From Gemmatimonadota bacterium (GTDB taxonomy: Bacteria > Gemmatimonadota > Gemmatimonadetes > Gemmatimonadales > GWC2-71-9), in contig JANYAG010000350.1 in NCBI GenBank assembly GCA_025361465.1, forward strand, positions 1-6,060: a stretch of DNA of 6,060 bases, read 5' to 3'. Numbering within the stretch: position 1 is the stretch's first letter; every line of letters starts with the position of its first letter. The notes beneath the pieces are model-generated. The model was not told the DNA's origin and ran no database searches. It was given only the letters and a program-made list of their open reading frames with translations. The translations under genes were made by a program, and so were the position numbers. Positions 5,928-6,060 of this stretch are shown one piece after another.

Positions 5928-6060
5928 TCAGATTGACGCCGTCCCATCATGGCGGGGAGGATCGGTCGGGTCGTCCCGCTCATCCTCGGGTACCGCTCGG
6001 CGTCGTACCGCAAAGCGGAGCGCCAAGGCCACCGAGAGCACGACGAGCGCGGCCCAGGCG
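5928..6060 (-). CDS. C-terminal end of an unidentified membrane protein (cut by window edge)
   Basis: Reading in from the right edge in the frame beginning at 6059, the last 43 codons end at a TGA (5928-5930). They begin AWAALVVLSVALALRF, a transmembrane helix, and continue with the basic cluster RRR and a polar, acidic tail rich in Asp and Pro (PEDERDDPTDPP). The basic residues right after the helix suggest that the tail is cytoplasmic. Strong G/C bias at third codon positions and the clear helix-plus-tail layout support real coding, although the ORF has no start in the window. The family cannot be told from this fragment. It lies 56 bp upstream of recQ in the same direction and could share its transcript. 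Confidence 0.6.
   Translation of the reverse strand, partial: AWAALVVLSVALALRFAVRRRAVPEDERDDPTDPPRHDGTASI

Noticed and set aside
5603..6013. A 136-codon minus-strand frame overlapping the start of recQ and the membrane-protein tail
   Set aside because: It overlaps two better-supported frames, and its composition is that of a shadow of recQ.

Overview
This window is high-GC bacterial DNA. From the right edge leftward it holds: the tail of an unidentified membrane-protein gene and a short recQ-type helicase gene (both on the minus strand); a plus-strand gene for a secreted, probably lipid-anchored leishmanolysin-like metallopeptidase with three Ig-like repeats; a structured intergenic region of about 0.5 kb; and a minus-strand cluster rng (ribonuclease E/G), rplU (L21), rpmA (L27), with rpmA cut by the left edge. 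The host looks like a Gram-negative, high-GC soil or environmental bacterium. Big_1-type Ig repeats joined to an M8-like peptidase on a lipoprotein signal suggest Gemmatimonadota or a related phylum. That placement is inference from gene content, not from a database match.

Region by region. Positions 1-451 hold rpmA (partial) and rplU, 7 bp apart, with Shine-Dalgarno sequences at both starts. A plausible sigma70-type promoter lies between rng and rplU at 495-523. rng (531-2165) probably starts at a GTG. It carries an unusual Asp/Glu-rich then Arg-rich insert inside its N-terminal S1 domain, encoded partly by a GC-rich trinucleotide tract. Positions 2166-2688 separate the divergent rng and peptidase genes and hold three perfect short inverted repeats, which could belong to a long rng leader. 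The peptidase gene (2689-4506) runs head-on into recQ (4519-5871), with only 12 bp between the two stop codons. recQ follows a membrane-protein gene whose last 43 codons are visible.

Functionally, the left half is housekeeping: RNA processing by RNase E/G next to two large-subunit ribosomal proteins, a grouping known in several bacterial phyla. The right half is a DNA helicase of the short RecQ type and a cell-surface protease that have no evident link to each other. I see no mobile element, CRISPR array, tRNA or rRNA, and no convincing undescribed multi-gene defence or biosynthetic system. The most interesting items are the RNase insert, the structured rng upstream region, the surface peptidase architecture and the truncated RecQ.
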